Shown here: in pieces, positions 1 to 6,580 of the stretch
How positions within the stretch are numbered: position 1 is the stretch's first letter
How the letters are laid out: every line of letters starts with the position of its first letter
From: Chlorobium sp.
Lineage (GTDB): Bacteria > Bacteroidota > Chlorobiia > Chlorobiales > Chlorobiaceae
Length of the DNA: 6,602 nucleotides
NCBI GenBank assembly: GCA_026193435.1
Contig: JAPHUN010000048.1
Span: forward strand, 1 to 6,602
Direction of reading: 5' to 3'
Program-made: the position numbers and the translations under genes
Notes under the pieces: generated by a model
Told to the model about the DNA's origin: nothing
The model's input: the letters and a program-made list of their open reading frames with translations, nothing else
The model's database searches: none

Positions 1-563
1 AAAATCCATGCCACGCTGTGATGAACGATATGCAGATTGTAGCTGCTGCCGAAGAGAGGAATAAGCCATCCGAACCAGGTATCCGCAAAACCCCCAGGGT
101 TGTTCTCGCCATACATCGCGAAGCCGGTAACAATCATGAAGAGCGAACCGATGAAGATGAAAATAAAATAGGACATCGCTGCAACCGGATTATGCCCGAT
201 ATAGCTTGGCTCGTCCTTTCGCAGGAAAAGATACGAGGACATCTGCTCTCTGAAAGGTTTGCCCCACCATTTTGGCGACCATGGCTTGAAACCGGCAAAC
301 CGGGCGTATTTGTCATGCCCGAACAGCGCCCAGTACAGACGGAAAAGATAGTTAGCGATAAAGATAAACGCCGTTCCAAAATGCAGAAAACGAAAGACAG
401 ACATCTGCTTGAACCATACTGCTTCGCCGATAGGCGGGTTCAGGTAGGGTGCGGCGATGAAAAAGCCGGAAAGAAGCAATACGGCGATACAGATGGCATT
501 GATCCAGTGATACATCCTGACCGGCAGCTTCCATACATAGATTTCCTCGATAATTCTGCCCAT
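1..563 (-). CDS. hyaC: [NiFe] hydrogenase b-type cytochrome subunit (HyaC/HupC family), 3' end missing
   Basis: This is the membrane cytochrome b that anchors the hydrogenase heterodimer and passes electrons from H2 to the quinone pool. The 187 visible codons run in one open frame from the ATG at 563 to the window edge. The family is usually about 220-240 residues, so roughly the last fifth, with the fourth membrane helix, lies outside. The start reads MGRIIEEIYVWKLPVRMYHW, typical of the family, with His19 just before helix 1 (about 21-38). Helix 2 (about 57-79) carries His61, and helix 3 (about 133-155) is visible. The final stretch NLHIVHHSVAW holds further candidate heme-ligand histidines. 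The WSPKWWGKPFREQ loop is also characteristic. A GGAGGT site at 568-573 lies 4 bases before the ATG, and only 12 bases separate this gene from the hyaB stop, so it is cotranscribed. hupC or cybH are equivalent names. Confidence 0.95.
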   Translation of the reverse strand, partial: MGRIIEEIYVWKLPVRMYHWINAICIAVLLLSGFFIAAPYLNPPIGEAVWFKQMSVFRFLHFGTAFIFIANYLFRLYWALFGHDKYARFAGFKPWSPKWWGKPFREQMSSYLFLRKDEPSYIGHNPVAAMSYFIFIFIGSLFMIVTGFAMYGENNPGGFADTWFGWLIPLFGSSYNLHIVHHSVAWI

Positions 564-575
564 GATTACCTCCGT

Positions 576-2294
576 TTAAACGATGGTGACCTTTGTTATC
601 TCGTTGCCGTTCATGTCAAAAACATGAGAAGCGCAGGCAAGACAAGGATCAAAAGAATGAATGGTTCTGAGTATTTCGAGCGGCTGTTCAGGATCCGCCA
701 TGGGAGTACCTTTGAGCGCCGATTCGTAGGCACCGACTGCACCATTTGCATCACGGGGCGAAGCGTTCCATGTTGAAGGAACAACAATCTGGTAGTCCTC
801 TATCTTGCCGTCCCTGATATGAATCCAGTGACCAAGCGCGCCGCGCGGAGCCTCAGTATAGCCAAATCCCTTGGCTTCTTTCGGCCATCGGGAAGGATCC
901 CACAGTTCTGTGTTTGCCGTACGTAAATCGCCGGTCTTGATATTGTCAATAAGCTGATCATAATAATGCATCATAAAACCTGCGGTCTGCAGGCACTCTA
1001 TACCCCGGGCTGCAGTTCTCCCCAGGGTTGAAAATAGCGCCTCTGCACCAACCTCAAGCTTGCCAAGCACCATATTGACGGTATCCGTGATCATCGGGTC
1101 ACCCTTCGCGTAAGCAAGCAGAACCCTTGCCAGCGGGCCGACCTCCATAGGATTATTCTTCCAGCGAGGTGTTTTCAGCCAGCTGTATTTCTTCTCCGTA
1201 TCGAGATACTCGAACGGAGGTTTCGGCCCGGTATATTCAGGTTTTGTTTCGCCCTCCCAGGGATGCAGTCCTTTTTCATCACCATTGCTGTAGGTATACC
1301 AGCTGTGACTGACCTCTTCGGTTACCTGACTGAGATCCCGGGGATCGACATCATGAATTGTCGAAAGATCCTTGTTGAGAATTGCTCCTCTCGGCCAGAG
1401 CAGCGAAGCTGCGTCATCGATACTTTTTTCAGGAAAATCTCCGTAACAGAGATAGTTGCCAAGTCCGCCCCCGTATCCCCAATCCTTGTAAAAACCGGCA
1501 ATAGCGATCAGATCCGGAATATACACCTGCTCTATAAAGGTCTGGGTATCCTCGATGATTTTCTTCACCATACTGAGGGTCTCGATATTGATCGCTGTGT
1601 CCCTATCCGGATCGAGCGCACAGGCCATACCGCCGACCAGATAATTAGGATGAGGGTTCTTTCCTCCGAACACAGTATGAATCTTGACGATTTCTTTCTG
1701 AAAATCAAGCGCCTCGAGATAATGAGCTACCGCGATGAGATTGACTTCAGGCGGCAGTTTGTAGGCGGGATGTCCCCAGTACCCGTTGGCAAAAATGCCA
1801 AGCTGTCCGCTTTCCACAAAACCCACAAGTTTCTGTTGCAGGTCCTTGAAATAACCCGGTGATGATTTGGGCCAGGAGGAGAGGCTCTGTGCAATTCGTG
1901 AAGCTGCTTTCGGGTCAGCCTTGAGAGCGCTCACGACATCCACCCAGTCCAGAGCATGGAGATGATAGAAATGCACCAGATGATCCTGAGTCTGCTGGGT
2001 AGCGTTCATAAGGTTTCTGATGATCCTTGCGTTCTGGGGTATTTCTATACCCAGAGCGTCCTCTACACACCTGACCGATGCAAGCGCATGAACAGTGGTA
2101 CAGACACCACAGATACGCTCTGCAAATGCCCAGGCATCACGTGGATCCCTCCCCTTGAGAATAATTTCAATACCGCGCCACATAGTGCCGCTACTGAAAG
2201 CATCTTCAATAACGTTGTTTTCGCCGAGTTTTGCTTCTATCCGTAAATGTCCCTCGATTCTGGGAATCGGATCTACAACTATTTTTTTAGCCAT
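576..2294 (-). CDS. hyaB: [NiFe] hydrogenase large subunit (group 1 uptake type)
   Basis: This is the catalytic subunit (572 residues) that splits H2 at the Ni-Fe(CN)2CO centre on the periplasmic face. Near the N-terminus is the conserved RIEGH with Glu14, the probable proton-transfer glutamate. The L1 motif RICGVCTTVH supplies Cys62 and Cys65. The L2 motif DPCLACASH near the C-terminus supplies Cys551 and Cys554, so all four nickel-ligand cysteines are intact. After His557 come 15 residues (VFDMNGNEITKVTIV), the usual propeptide removed by a HyaD/HupD-type endopeptidase after Ni insertion. No such protease gene is in the window. Internal blocks such as SSWPKSSPGYF, VFGGKNPHPN, MEVGPLAR, EAPRGALGHW and PSTWNASPRD are close to the Escherichia coli HyaB sequence as I recall it. 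There is no signal peptide: the protein should be co-exported with HyaA. The ATG at 2294 has GGAG 9 bases upstream. hupL is an equivalent name. Confidence 0.98.
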   Translation of the reverse strand: MAKKIVVDPIPRIEGHLRIEAKLGENNVIEDAFSSGTMWRGIEIILKGRDPRDAWAFAERICGVCTTVHALASVRCVEDALGIEIPQNARIIRNLMNATQQTQDHLVHFYHLHALDWVDVVSALKADPKAASRIAQSLSSWPKSSPGYFKDLQQKLVGFVESGQLGIFANGYWGHPAYKLPPEVNLIAVAHYLEALDFQKEIVKIHTVFGGKNPHPNYLVGGMACALDPDRDTAINIETLSMVKKIIEDTQTFIEQVYIPDLIAIAGFYKDWGYGGGLGNYLCYGDFPEKSIDDAASLLWPRGAILNKDLSTIHDVDPRDLSQVTEEVSHSWYTYSNGDEKGLHPWEGETKPEYTGPKPPFEYLDTEKKYSWLKTPRWKNNPMEVGPLARVLLAYAKGDPMITDTVNMVLGKLEVGAEALFSTLGRTAARGIECLQTAGFMMHYYDQLIDNIKTGDLRTANTELWDPSRWPKEAKGFGYTEAPRGALGHWIHIRDGKIEDYQIVVPSTWNASPRDANGAVGAYESALKGTPMADPEQPLEILRTIHSFDPCLACASHVFDMNGNEITKVTIV

Positions 2295-2346
2295 TGTGAT
2301 TTTCTCCGGTTACTTATGGGCATCTCTCTACTTCCACGATCTCCTC

Positions 2347-3438
2347 TTATCCTTCATCAACCTGATCGATTTCGTCACCTGCTTTATTCTTTTTGACAGC
2401 AGTAACCGCAGCATGAGCGGCAGCACCAGCTGCAGCAGCGCCCACGGCTATAACTCCGATTTTGTCAGCATTCATATCGGTACCGAGGAACGATACATCT
2501 GCAAGCCTGGTATAGAACGGCCCGTCATCCCAGTATCCGGGTGCTGCGCAGCCGATACAGGGGTGCCCGGAGCCGATCGGGAAACTGACGCCTTCATTCC
2601 ACTCAATTTTTGAACAGGAATTGTAGGTTGTCGGGCCTTTACAACCCATTTTATAGAGACACCACCCCTTTCTTGTCGCTTCATCATCGAAGTCCCTGAC
2701 AAACATTCCTGCGTCATAAAAGGCCCTGCGATAACACTTGTCATGAATTCTGGTGCCATAGAATGCCTTGGGCCGCTTCATCCGATCGAGCTCCGGAAGC
2801 TTCCCGAATGTGTGGTAGTGTGTTATAACGCCACTCATGACCTCGGCAATAGGAGGACAGCCCGGGACATTGACAAGAGGCTTATCTGTGATAATTTCCG
2901 AAATCGGCGCCGCGCCCGTAGGGTTGGGATCGGCGTTCTGAACGCACCCGAAAGACGCACAAGCGCCCCATGCAATAACCGCAGCAGCATCGGCAGCAGT
3001 TTCCTTTACAATATTCTGATAGGAATCTCCTCCGATAAGGCAATACACTCCGTCGTCCTTTGTCGGAACGTTTCCCTCACAGGCAAGGATGTACTGGCCC
3101 TTATAGTCTTTCATGATCTTTCTGCGCACCTCTTCAAGCTGATGGCCGGCTGCGGCACTCAAGGTTTCATCGTAATCGAGAGAGATCATGTTCAGAATCA
3201 TATCTGCCATGATTGGATGGGAGGACCTGATAAATGATTCAGTACAGCAGGTACATTCAAGTCCATGAAGCCAGATAACCGGCGTCCTTGGATTTGTTTC
3301 CATAGCATGCACTATCTTCGGGAGCATCGAAGGCGCCAGACCGAGAGTCACCGAGGTAAGACCGCAGAATTTCAGAAAGTCGCGGCGGCTTACTCCGCGG
3401 GACTTGAAAATCTCTGCATAAGTTGGTTGTTTATCCAT
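2347..3438 (-). CDS. hyaA: [NiFe] hydrogenase small subunit, Tat-exported, oxygen-tolerant-type cluster ligands
   Basis: This is the electron-transfer subunit (363 residues) with three Fe-S clusters. The Tat signal SRRDFLK is at residues 17-23, followed by a hydrophobic stretch and a likely cleavage near residue 45 (VHA-ME). Proximal ligands are Cys62, Cys65, Cys160 and Cys194. The extra Cys64 (in CTCC) and Cys165 (in CASFGC) match the two supernumerary cysteines of group 1d oxygen-tolerant enzymes. The distal cluster has His232, Cys235, Cys260 and Cys266; the medial 3Fe-4S cluster has Cys275, Cys294 and Cys297. With a 45-residue leader these coincide with E. coli HyaA mature numbering as I recall it. 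A hydrophobic Ala/Gly-rich helix (about 326-348) and a polar tail form the C-terminal membrane anchor. The ATG at 3438 was chosen because AGGAGG lies 5 bases upstream and the Tat leader has normal length. The frame stays open to an ATG at 3549, but that extension looks non-coding. The hyaB start follows after 52 bases. hupS is an equivalent name. Confidence 0.97.
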   Translation of the reverse strand: MDKQPTYAEIFKSRGVSRRDFLKFCGLTSVTLGLAPSMLPKIVHAMETNPRTPVIWLHGLECTCCTESFIRSSHPIMADMILNMISLDYDETLSAAAGHQLEEVRRKIMKDYKGQYILACEGNVPTKDDGVYCLIGGDSYQNIVKETAADAAAVIAWGACASFGCVQNADPNPTGAAPISEIITDKPLVNVPGCPPIAEVMSGVITHYHTFGKLPELDRMKRPKAFYGTRIHDKCYRRAFYDAGMFVRDFDDEATRKGWCLYKMGCKGPTTYNSCSKIEWNEGVSFPIGSGHPCIGCAAPGYWDDGPFYTRLADVSFLGTDMNADKIGVIAVGAAAAGAAAHAAVTAVKKNKAGDEIDQVDEG

Positions 3439-3442
3439 GAAG

Positions 3443-3449
3443 ACCTCCT
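3443..3449 (-). promoter_or_regulatory. Ribosome binding site of hyaA
   Basis: On the minus strand AGGAGGT sits 4-5 bases before the ATG at 3438. This near-perfect Shine-Dalgarno sequence decides the hyaA start against the in-frame ATG at 3549. Confidence 0.85.
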
Positions 3450-3474
3450 GATTATCGGAACAAAACCCCGTGTT

Positions 3475-3486
3475 CCAACATGTTGG
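3475..3486. promoter_or_regulatory. Perfect 12-bp palindrome in the hyaA leader, candidate operator
   Basis: CCAACATGTTGG is a perfect dyad centred about 42 bases upstream of the hyaA start codon. It overlaps a second small dyad, TGTTCCAACA (3471-3480). Its position suggests an operator or a short leader hairpin of the hydrogenase transcript. No regulator can be assigned from the sequence. Confidence 0.35.
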
Positions 3487-3516
3487 CATAACTTCCTGAG
3501 AGAGCATGTAGCAAAA

Positions 3517-3530
3517 GTAACGATTGTTAC
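3517..3530. promoter_or_regulatory. GTAAC-N4-GTTAC inverted repeat, candidate CRP/FNR-type operator for hyaABC
   Basis: GTAACGATTGTTAC is a perfect 5-bp dyad with a 4-base spacer, 79-92 bases upstream of the hyaA ATG. CRP/FNR-superfamily regulators, which often control hydrogenase genes by redox state, bind 14-16 bp dyads with about this geometry. On the minus strand a weak promoter can be drawn across it: TTGCGA at 3537-3542, a 17-base spacer and TACTTT at 3514-3519. That would place the dyad over the promoter spacer, as for a repressor. An alternative promoter nearer 3490 would make it an activator site. The sequence does not decide between them. Confidence 0.4.
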
Positions 3531-3600
3531 AGAATATCGCAAAGAACATCTTAATGAAAGATAAGAAAGAGATGTATTATTTATAACTAACAGTCCGGAC

Positions 3601-3617
3601 GCCTTAAATATTAAGGC
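3601..3617. repeat. Inverted repeat GCCTTAA-ATA-TTAAGGC
   Basis: Seven-base arms with a 3-base centre form a perfect hairpin or dyad, 163-179 bases upstream of hyaA and about 140 bases upstream of the plus-strand promoter. No T-run follows directly, so it does not look like an intrinsic terminator. It could be an operator shared by the two divergent transcription units. Confidence 0.35.
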
Positions 3618-3755
3618 AGGGATACAATTGCAGTCTGTTTTTCAGCCCACTTCAGAGCCAAACAGAAAACTATGAGGCGGCAGCAAGAGACCGGAAGATC
3701 GAGATCCCCCGAAACCGCATCTGTCACATCCGAAAAAAATTCATGCATCCATTTT

Positions 3756-3784
3756 TTGTCTGAAACGGACATTTACTGTATTAT
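3756..3784 (+). promoter_or_regulatory. Sigma70-like promoter for the downstream conserved gene
   Basis: TTGTCT at 3756-3761 (4 of 6 to TTGACA) and TATTAT at 3779-3784 (5 of 6 to TATAAT) are separated by exactly 17 bases. Transcription would start near 3791, leaving a leader of about 40 or 80 bases depending on the start codon used. Confidence 0.5.
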
Positions 3785-3870
3785 CCTCAAAATGTTTTCG
3801 CCTCTGTTGTGAAAAATAGCAACGATTGACAATGGCAGGATCCAGATTACAGAAAACCGAGAAAACAGAC

Positions 3871-5268
3871 ATGTCACCCCATAAAGTATTATCACCGCGC
3901 CAGAAAGCACTGCAGATAAATCTCGATGAAACCATCTACGGAAGTTTTGCGGAAATCGGAGCCGGTCAGGAAGTCGCACGCCATTTTTTCCAGGCAGGAG
4001 GAGCTGCCGGAACCATTGCAAGAACCATGTCGGCTTATGATATGGCCATGTCCGACGCTATGTACGGAGAGACCGGGCGCTATGTCAGCGAAGAGCGGCT
4101 GATCAGCATGCTGAAAACCGAATGTTCGACGCTGATGCAACGGCTCGACATGGCACGGGGAGAAACGTCACGCTTCTTCACCTATGCGAACACCGTTACC
4201 GCCAAGGGATATCGGGGAGCGGGTAATTACCACGGATGGACAGGAATTAAATTTCAGCAAAATCCGGGCGCCGAACCGAGCCAGGTTATCGTTCACATCA
4301 AGCTTCTGGATAATCAAAACCTTTTCCAGCAGGAAGCTATCGGAACGTTCGGGGTCAACCTGATCCACAGCTGTTATTTTGCGTACGACAGTATAGAAAA
4401 CTTTGTTCGCTCTTTAATGGACAGACTTACAAACGAGCGCATACAGATTGACGCCATCAAGGTCAACGGCCCGGCTTTTGAACATATGGATGACCGCCTG
4501 CTCAGCCTTGAGCTGGTCAGCAAAGGCTTCACCGATGGTATTATGTTCAATGCCGAAGGTAATGTCGTCCAACCCACTGAAGAACTGTATAAAAAAAATA
4601 TTGTCGTATTGCGAGGCAGTTTTCGTCCACCGACCCTTTTAAATGTTGAAATGCTTCAAAAAGGCGTGGAACAGCTCAGAAACAATCTTCCTGAGGATGA
4701 ACGGAAGCAGGTCATGACACTTGCAGAGATCTCCATGAACCGCCTGATTGAACGGGGAGCCATTAACAGCACCGACTTTCTCGCCCGTATCGACATGCTC
4801 ACCTCTATTAATCAGCCGGTACTGATTTCAAATTTTCAGCATTTTCATACACTGAGCCACTACCTTTCCGGCATCTGCCGCCGCCGTGTGGCCTTCATGG
4901 TCAGGGTCCATAACCTGCAGGATATTTTCGATGAAGAAAACTACAAGGACCTGGACGGAGGGTTTCTGGAAGCTTTTGGAACCATGTTCGGCAAAAACAC
5001 CAAGCTCTATGTTTATCCCGAGAAAGCCGATAACGGCAACATGCTGCTTGCCTCTGACTCGGTGAGTCTCTCAGCACGTGTCAAGCCGCTTATGGAGTAC
5101 TTCAAGAACAACAACTTCATTCAGGACATCAAAGACTTCAATCCGAATGTGGCAAACATCTGGTCGAGAAAGGTTGTCGAAAAAATCGAGGCAGGTGATT
5201 CGAGCTGGGAGACCATGGTACCCGTTTCCGTTGCAGAAGCTGTGAAAAGTTCTGATCTCTTTCGATAA
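3871..5268 (+). CDS. Conserved soluble protein of unknown function, about 465 residues
   Basis: I recognise this as a conserved bacterial family with the N-terminal signature INLDETIYGSFAEIGAGQEV (residues 16-35), then ARHFFQAGGAAGTIARTMSA. From memory such proteins appear in databases under unreliable names such as TonB-dependent receptor or nicotinate-nucleotide adenylyltransferase. Nothing here supports either: there is no signal peptide, membrane segment, beta-barrel character or nucleotidyltransferase HxGH motif. It looks like a cytosolic globular protein with several further conserved-looking blocks, such as TAKGYRGAGNYHGW, GTFGVNLIHSCYF and LRGSFRPPT. The start is uncertain. ATG 3871 has a modest GAGAA upstream and gives the shortest leader; in-frame ATG 3832 and TTG 3826 would add 13 or 15 residues but lack a visible ribosome binding site. 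It has its own promoter and is divergent from the hydrogenase operon, so a functional link is not implied. Confidence 0.88.
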   Translation: MSPHKVLSPRQKALQINLDETIYGSFAEIGAGQEVARHFFQAGGAAGTIARTMSAYDMAMSDAMYGETGRYVSEERLISMLKTECSTLMQRLDMARGETSRFFTYANTVTAKGYRGAGNYHGWTGIKFQQNPGAEPSQVIVHIKLLDNQNLFQQEAIGTFGVNLIHSCYFAYDSIENFVRSLMDRLTNERIQIDAIKVNGPAFEHMDDRLLSLELVSKGFTDGIMFNAEGNVVQPTEELYKKNIVVLRGSFRPPTLLNVEMLQKGVEQLRNNLPEDERKQVMTLAEISMNRLIERGAINSTDFLARIDMLTSINQPVLISNFQHFHTLSHYLSGICRRRVAFMVRVHNLQDIFDEENYKDLDGGFLEAFGTMFGKNTKLYVYPEKADNGNMLLASDSVSLSARVKPLMEYFKNNNFIQDIKDFNPNVANIWSRKVVEKIEAGDSSWETMVPVSVAEAVKSSDLFR

Positions 5269-5271
5269 AAA

Positions 5272-6315
5272 CTATTCTTGTTGCTTTTGCTTCCGCTTTA
5301 TCTTCATCTTGAGTTTTGCCCACTCACGCATATCTTCGACATCATCACTTTCATCCATAATTTCAATACCTAACAGTGTCTCGATACAATCTTCCAGAGT
5401 AACTATACCTTCTGTCTGGTCATAATTATCAACAACTAAAAACATATGCTCTTTTTTCTTGACAAAAAGATCCAGCGCTTTTGATACGGGAACATTTTCA
5501 TTGACATGAAATATTGTATTACTTATCTCTTTAATCGATACACTATCATCCTTCAGGGCCTGCTCAAATATCTGCTTGGTTAACGCTATTCCCACAATAG
5601 TGTCCATGTTTTCCTTATATAAAGGTACTCGTGAGAAATTAAATATTTCACTATCGTTTGACACGATATCCTTTATGCTCCGGTTCTCTTCCACCGCAAA
5701 AACAACACTGCGCGGAGTCAATATATCCTTGACCTTGATTTCGTCAAGTCTCAGGACATTCTCGATAACATCCGACTCTTTTTCATCGATAACGCCCTCA
5801 TGTTCCCCTAATAATGCCGATGCAAGCAGCTCTGCCCTGCTCATCCTGCTTACATTTCTCTTGCTTTTCGACATTTTATCAGTCACAAACAAGGTAAGGT
5901 ATATTAACGGATAGGTAATCCAGATAAACACTTGTATCGCGTAGGCGGTTATCGTTGAGAGTTCTTTCCAGTAGAGCGCGCCGATTGTTTTCGGTATTAT
6001 CTCAGAAAAAAACAGAATACCGAACGTAAGAACAACAGAAACATAGACGACTATCTCAGAACCATATATATGTGCAGCTTGCGCGCCCACTCCCGCAGCT
6101 CCCAGTGTATTAGCGATTGTGTTAAGAATTAAAATAGACGCAATTGATTTATTCAGATTAATCTTGTGATGTTTTAAAAGAGCGCCGACTTTGGGTTTTT
6201 CTTTCTCAAGAATCGAAACATATGACATATTAGTAGATAGCAAAACCGACTCTAATATTGAACACATGAAAGAAACGCCTAAAGCAAGAAAAAAATATAC
6301 TAGTAAGAGAGTCAT
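5272..6315 (-). CDS. CNNM/DUF21 transmembrane protein with CBS-domain pair (HlyC/CorC-like, lacking the C-terminal CorC domain)
   Basis: This is a 347-residue inner-membrane protein. The DUF21 (CNNM) domain covers about residues 1-150, with four hydrophobic segments (about 3-27, 58-81, 88-108 and 123-145). The family signatures LNTIANT (64-70) and SEIIPK (104-109) are present. A CBS pair follows: DILTPRSVVFAVEE with SRVPLYKENMDTIVGI, then HVNENVPVSKALDLF to EGIVTLEDCIETLLG. The protein ends in a short charged Lys-rich tail, so the C-terminal CorC_HlyC domain of many relatives is absent; short forms like this are common. Family members are linked to Mg2+ transport or efflux, and older names such as hemolysin are misleading. 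The ATG at 6315 is the only sensible start, because an in-frame TAA lies six codons upstream; AAGGA is 12 bases away, which is rather far. The gene is visibly richer in A+T than its neighbours. Its stop is 3 bases from the convergent stop of the plus-strand gene. Confidence 0.93.
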   Translation of the reverse strand: MTLLLVYFFLALGVSFMCSILESVLLSTNMSYVSILEKEKPKVGALLKHHKINLNKSIASILILNTIANTLGAAGVGAQAAHIYGSEIVVYVSVVLTFGILFFSEIIPKTIGALYWKELSTITAYAIQVFIWITYPLIYLTLFVTDKMSKSKRNVSRMSRAELLASALLGEHEGVIDEKESDVIENVLRLDEIKVKDILTPRSVVFAVEENRSIKDIVSNDSEIFNFSRVPLYKENMDTIVGIALTKQIFEQALKDDSVSIKEISNTIFHVNENVPVSKALDLFVKKKEHMFLVVDNYDQTEGIVTLEDCIETLLGIEIMDESDDVEDMREWAKLKMKIKRKQKQQE

Positions 6316-6330
6316 TTTTTGAATTTGTCC

Positions 6331-6510
6331 TTAACCTTTCAGATTACATTGCATGGGAGAAAAACGATCCTGCATACCATTAACGGAAACCTTTTCCGAT
6401 CTCATCAGATACAGCAACCGCATCCAGAGCACGATACGCAACTGAAAATAACCAATTTCACGCACAACAAGTGCCGAAAAGCCCACTAATTTTGATAAAC
6501 CCTGATCCAT
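6331..6510 (-). CDS. Possible small ORF (59 residues) upstream of the CNNM gene
   Basis: An uninterrupted ATG-to-TAA frame encodes 59 residues beginning MDQGLSKLVGFSALVVREIG and ending in NLKG. The middle (about residues 20-38) is hydrophobic and basic, resembling an amphipathic or membrane-associated helix. It is in the same frame as the CNNM gene. Its TAA at 6331-6333 overlaps the AAGGA (6328-6332) that would serve that gene, an arrangement that would allow translational coupling. The ribosome binding site before its ATG is weak (AGAG only) and I recognise no family, so this could be chance, a leader ORF or a degraded gene remnant. Confidence 0.25.
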   Translation of the reverse strand: MDQGLSKLVGFSALVVREIGYFQLRIVLWMRLLYLMRSEKVSVNGMQDRFSPMQCNLKG

Positions 6511-6580
6511 ACCGCTCTCTACGTCCGTAGTAAACCGTTACAATGCCCTGTACTATCGCGGTCTCGTCGTCTTGTTAAGC

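Larger units (their letters stand above)
3439..3870. other. Divergent intergenic control region
   Basis: This gap separates the starts of hyaA (minus) and the conserved gene on the plus strand. It contains the hyaA ribosome binding site, three inverted repeats clustered toward the hyaA side, and a sigma70-like promoter facing right. An 8-base direct repeat, AACGATTG, occurs at 3519-3526 and 3821-3828, the first copy inside the GTAAC dyad. Between about 3620 and 3750 I see no convincing gene, RNA or operator. A 46-codon plus-strand ORF at 3672-3812 lacks a ribosome binding site and overlaps the promoter, so it is not called. Confidence 0.7.

Noticed and set aside
18..776. 252-codon plus-strand ORF
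   Set aside because: It lies antisense to hyaC and the end of hyaB, whose frames carry clear family motifs; its translation has no recognisable domain.
1263..1862. 199-codon plus-strand ORF inside hyaB
   Set aside because: Antisense shadow of a strongly supported gene, without domain or ribosome binding site support.
2743..3237. 164-codon plus-strand ORF inside hyaA
   Set aside because: Antisense to hyaA, where all Fe-S ligands read in frame on the other strand.
3439..3549. N-terminal extension of hyaA to an ATG at 3549
   Set aside because: The 37 extra residues look non-coding, would bury the Tat signal and cover the dyads, while ATG 3438 has a near-perfect ribosome binding site.
3672..3812. 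46-codon plus-strand ORF in the divergent region
   Set aside because: No ribosome binding site, low-complexity Arg/Ser-rich start, and it contains the predicted promoter for the next gene.
5576..5914. 112-codon plus-strand ORF, Ser/Thr/Leu-rich
   Set aside because: Antisense to the CBS and linker part of the CNNM gene; the composition is typical of a shadow frame.
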